Below the pieces are notes generated by a model. The model was not told where the DNA came from, ran no database searches, and was given only the letters and a program-made list of their open reading frames with translations. A program made the position numbers and the translations under genes. 64,000 bases of DNA, taken from a virus. The DNA lies in the IMG/VR virus record IMGVR_UViG_3300010885_039212, positions 1-64,000 of that record; one strand, given 5' to 3'. This document shows positions 61,445-64,000 of the stretch, piece after piece (positions within the stretch are counted from its first letter, which is position 1; every line of letters starts with the position of its first letter).

Positions 61445-64000
61445 ACAAATTTTATACAGGTTGCGTAGAAGATAGAAATGACCCACTAAAACTCGGTCGT
61501 TGTCAAGTACGTATTGTTGGTCTTCATACAGAAGATAAAACAATACTACCAACTGCTGATTTACCATGGGCATTCCCAGTAACTCCTATTACATCTGCTG
61601 GTGTTTCTGGAATTGGTACTACACCAATTGGTCCAGTTGAGGGTTCTTGGGTTCTTATTATGTTTATGGATCCAGACCAACAGATGCCTATTATGATGGG
61701 TACTCTTGGTGGTATTTCTCAAATCGCAAATGCAAAAGATGATTCTAAAACAATTCAAGTTGATAGTGTAAGTCCTGATGGAACTATTAACCAGAGTTCA
61801 GGCGATCCTGAAGCAACTACTACAAAAACACCAACTAATTTACAAGATGGTAATATTTCAAAACCAGACGAGATTGTTGGTCCACTTGCAAAACTAATTG
61901 CTGGTGGTGAATCTGGTTCTGCAGGATATGATGCATTCAATAGAGGTAGTGGAGCACCAAAGGGAACTGGTTCTGTTGGTGGTCAAAAATTATCTTTGAC
62001 AGATATGACTATCAAAGATATTATGGACAAACAATCTCTTCCGCCAGGAGATCCTAATAGATTATTTGCAGTTGGTAAATATCAATGTATTCCTTCGACT
62101 TTAAAAGATGCATGTCAGAAACTTAACATTGATGTAAACCAAAGATTCTCTTCATATACACAAGATCTTATATGTCAAGAATATTTGGTAGCACGTAAAC
62201 GACCAAGATTACTTGCTTACTATCGCAATCCAAATAAAAATAATGAAACACTTTTAAAAGAAGCTGGTAAAGCACTTGCTGCTGAATTTGCTTCTATTGA
62301 AGATCCATTCAATCTTAAATTTCCTTATGGTGGTGAAACTGGAACTTATTACAAAAATGGTAATAGAGTTAAAACATCATGGGATACTATTAAAGAGAAC
62401 CTAGTTTCTGAATGGGAGTTTAGAAATAATCCTCAGGCTCCACCAGTAACAACAGCAATTGCAAGTGGTGATAAATTTGCTGCTAAAGGTACAGACTATA
62501 CTGGTGTTCAGAAGTTATTACCAAAAGACGATTCTAAAAAATCTAAACCAACTGAATCTGCTGGTGATAGTCTGGTTGGCGATATAGTTGGAGCTATTGC
62601 TGGTGATATTATTCCAGAAGGTTTAGGTGATGGTTTATTTGATGGTGGTTTTGGAGAATTGCTGGGTGGTATAACAGATCTTGGTGGTTTAACTGATTTG
62701 GCTGATCTTGGTTTAGATTTCGCTGGTCTTGCTGATCTTGGGCTTGGAAATTTAGCTGATTTAGGATTAGGAGATCTTGGAGATCTTGGAGATCTTGGTG
62801 GTTTACTTGGAGATATGGGACTTTCTGGACTTGGTAATCTTGGTCCAGACCTAGTAAGTAATATAACTGAACTGCAAGGACAGATAACTGATTTAACTAA
62901 GTCAATCGGTTTAGATTCACCACTAGATGGAATTCTTGGTAAAACTGCCAATGGTGGGTTTAACTTAAATGGAATGCTTACTGATGCTGGATTTAATGTT
63001 CAGGGAATTGATGTAAATGGTTTAGTTGCTAAAACAACTGGTATTAATGTAAATAATTTAAATGTCAATAGTTTGGTTTCTCAGGCTACTGGTGTTAATT
63101 TGAACAATTTTGCTGGTGGTTTAAATGTTAACAATTTAATTGGTCAATATACTAATGGTGATAGTTTAAATATTAACAACATAATTGGACAGGCTACCCA
63201 AGGATTAAATGTTAACAATTTGATTGGACAGGCTGTTAATGCAAGTGGAGTTAATAGTTTACTTGGACAGGTTACTGGAAATGGTTTAAACCTTAATAGT
63301 ATTCTTGGTCAATCTACTGGGTTAAATCCAAATAATTTATTGGGACAATTTGGTTCTTCATTAAATCAAATTACATCAAGTCTTGGTATTGGTAATCTTT
63401 CAGGATCAGTAACTGGATTAGTTGCAAGTCTTGGATTAACATCTTTCACGCCAAATGCTTTGATGGCTGAGTTAACTAAAATTGCTGGATCAACTCCTGG
63501 ACAAGCAAAAGCAATAGTTTCTAATTTACAAAATGAACCAACGATTCAATTACCAGAAGTTATTGGAGAACAGAAAGCCGATGGTACCATTAGTACTGGT
63601 AGTAATGTAGATCCAAATCGTGGTTTCCAAGATCCTAATGGCAGATACCCAAAATATAAAAACGAACAAGATACAAACAGACTTGCTTCTGGAAACAATC
63701 TTGGAAGAACTATTGTTCTTGAAAAAGAAGCTGCACTAAAAACTGCAGTACCAATTGCCAATGGTGGTACATGGGATCAAGCACCAGTTCCTTATAATGC
63801 TGTTTATCCATATAACAAAGTGACTCAAACTGAATCAGGACATGTGACTGAGTTTGATGATACGCCTGGATCTGAACGTATACATTTCTACCATAAAGCA
63901 GGAACATTTACTGAGACCGATGCCAATGGAACACAGGTAAATCGAATAGTCGGTGATGGTTTTGAAATTATTGAACGTAATGGTTTTGTGTATGTGCAAG
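61441..64000 (+). CDS. 5: baseplate hub spike with lysozyme-like domain, gp5-like (3' end beyond window)
   Basis: At least 853 residues, open at the right edge. N-terminal OB domain (FYTGCVEDRNDPLKLGRCQV, GSWVLIMFMDPDQQMPIMMG); a lysozyme-like section (LIAGGESGSAGYDAFN…LFAVGKYQ) at about 143-250; a long low-complexity repeat section (about 380-660: LGDLGDLGDLGG, then repeats like LNVNNLIGQ); and the start of the VgrG/gp5-like beta-helix (ESGHVTEFDDTPGSERIHFYH). It punctures the outer membrane and digests peptidoglycan at entry. The repeat section is not part of T4 gp5. Confidence 0.85.
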   Translation, partial: MNKFYTGCVEDRNDPLKLGRCQVRIVGLHTEDKTILPTADLPWAFPVTPITSAGVSGIGTTPIGPVEGSWVLIMFMDPDQQMPIMMGTLGGISQIANAKDDSKTIQVDSVSPDGTINQSSGDPEATTTKTPTNLQDGNISKPDEIVGPLAKLIAGGESGSAGYDAFNRGSGAPKGTGSVGGQKLSLTDMTIKDIMDKQSLPPGDPNRLFAVGKYQCIPSTLKDACQKLNIDVNQRFSSYTQDLICQEYLVARKRPRLLAYYRNPNKNNETLLKEAGKALAAEFASIEDPFNLKFPYGGETGTYYKNGNRVKTSWDTIKENLVSEWEFRNNPQAPPVTTAIASGDKFAAKGTDYTGVQKLLPKDDSKKSKPTESAGDSLVGDIVGAIAGDIIPEGLGDGLFDGGFGELLGGITDLGGLTDLADLGLDFAGLADLGLGNLADLGLGDLGDLGDLGGLLGDMGLSGLGNLGPDLVSNITELQGQITDLTKSIGLDSPLDGILGKTANGGFNLNGMLTDAGFNVQGIDVNGLVAKTTGINVNNLNVNSLVSQATGVNLNNFAGGLNVNNLIGQYTNGDSLNINNIIGQATQGLNVNNLIGQAVNASGVNSLLGQVTGNGLNLNSILGQSTGLNPNNLLGQFGSSLNQITSSLGIGNLSGSVTGLVASLGLTSFTPNALMAELTKIAGSTPGQAKAIVSNLQNEPTIQLPEVIGEQKADGTISTGSNVDPNRGFQDPNGRYPKYKNEQDTNRLASGNNLGRTIVLEKEAALKTAVPIANGGTWDQAPVPYNAVYPYNKVTQTESGHVTEFDDTPGSERIHFYHKAGTFTETDANGTQVNRIVGDGFEIIERNGFVYVQ
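62590..63400 (+). repeat. repetitive section inside the gp5-like gene
   Basis: First, Leu/Gly/Asp repeats including three tandem GGAGATCTT units (about 62769-62797); then roughly eight irregular repeats of about 12-15 residues with the core N-N-L-I-G-Q. The repeats differ in sequence, so they are an evolved array rather than a recent expansion. Confidence 0.75.

Noticed and set aside
62508-62951. 147-codon minus-strand frame in the gp5-like gene
   Set aside because: Pro/Ser/Lys-rich mirror of the Leu/Gly/Asp repeats; no signals.

Overview
The window is an AT-rich segment of a large T4-like myovirus genome that infects a Gram-negative host. The evidence is a set of T4 core genes: primase gp61, RNase H, gp32, gp59-like, gp33-like, NrdA/NrdB, terminase small subunit gp16, baseplate gp26/gp48/gp53/gp5, head completion gp4, and a tape measure protein. 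These come in the versions seen in aquatic T4-like phages (ThyX, PhoH, MazG-like, ClpP-like, UvdE, FeS carriers). Spanins, lipoproteins and many signal peptides point to a diderm host. A betaproteobacterial or similar freshwater/marine host is only a guess. No integrase, IS element or CRISPR array was seen.

Layout. 1-2425: end of a virion protein gene, two conserved phage genes, an i-spanin/o-spanin pair and a coiled-coil membrane protein. 2429-7650: nucleotide and replication operon (gp61, thyX, nrdA, nrdB, small Zn protein, GIY-YIG nuclease) behind a sigma70-type promoter. 7647-13949: envelope-associated genes (membrane proteins, DUF4337-like, lipoproteins, a secreted NucA-type nuclease, a BPL_N/glutamine-amidotransferase-like protein). 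14002-24218: early-type units with small conserved phage genes, MazG-like, RNase H, an exported LPP20/entericidin/FlgT-like cassette, dCMP deaminase and a 2OG-oxygenase-like protein.

24301-30403: RNA region. It has 26 tRNA genes that together cover all 20 amino acids, all with encoded CCA, interspersed with a few proteins (metallophosphoesterase, 2OG oxygenase, S11 penicillin-binding-protein-like enzyme, YkuK-like RNase H fold). It also holds an unexplained block of about 360 nt with strong RNA structure, including a 21-bp perfect inverted repeat, and a separate tRNA-like element. 30418-44524: many short overlapping early genes, an AAA+ ATPase, SleB-like hydrolase, phosphoesterase, 5'-nucleotidase, UvdE, PhoH and a GH19 endolysin. 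44524-46073: an IscU / IscA-type / ErpA-type iron-sulfur cassette. 46718-47040: a circularly permuted (two-piece) tmRNA gene with tag ANDSQFALAA. 47059-52280: SleB-like hydrolase, ClpP-like protease, gp33-like, gp59-like and gp32. 52329-58436 (minus) and 58517-64000 (plus): divergent virion modules for tail and baseplate, packaging and head completion; the gp5-like spike runs off the right edge.

Regulation visible in the sequence: at least fifteen sigma70-like promoters with an exact 17-bp spacer, often right after a hairpin terminator and followed by a conserved short leader; and a CTAAATA-type motif upstream of presumed late genes, including both arms of the divergent virion region. Together the genes describe a phage that brings its own nucleotide supply, near-complete tRNA set, ribosome rescue RNA, Fe-S assembly proteins and a broad set of cell-envelope enzymes.
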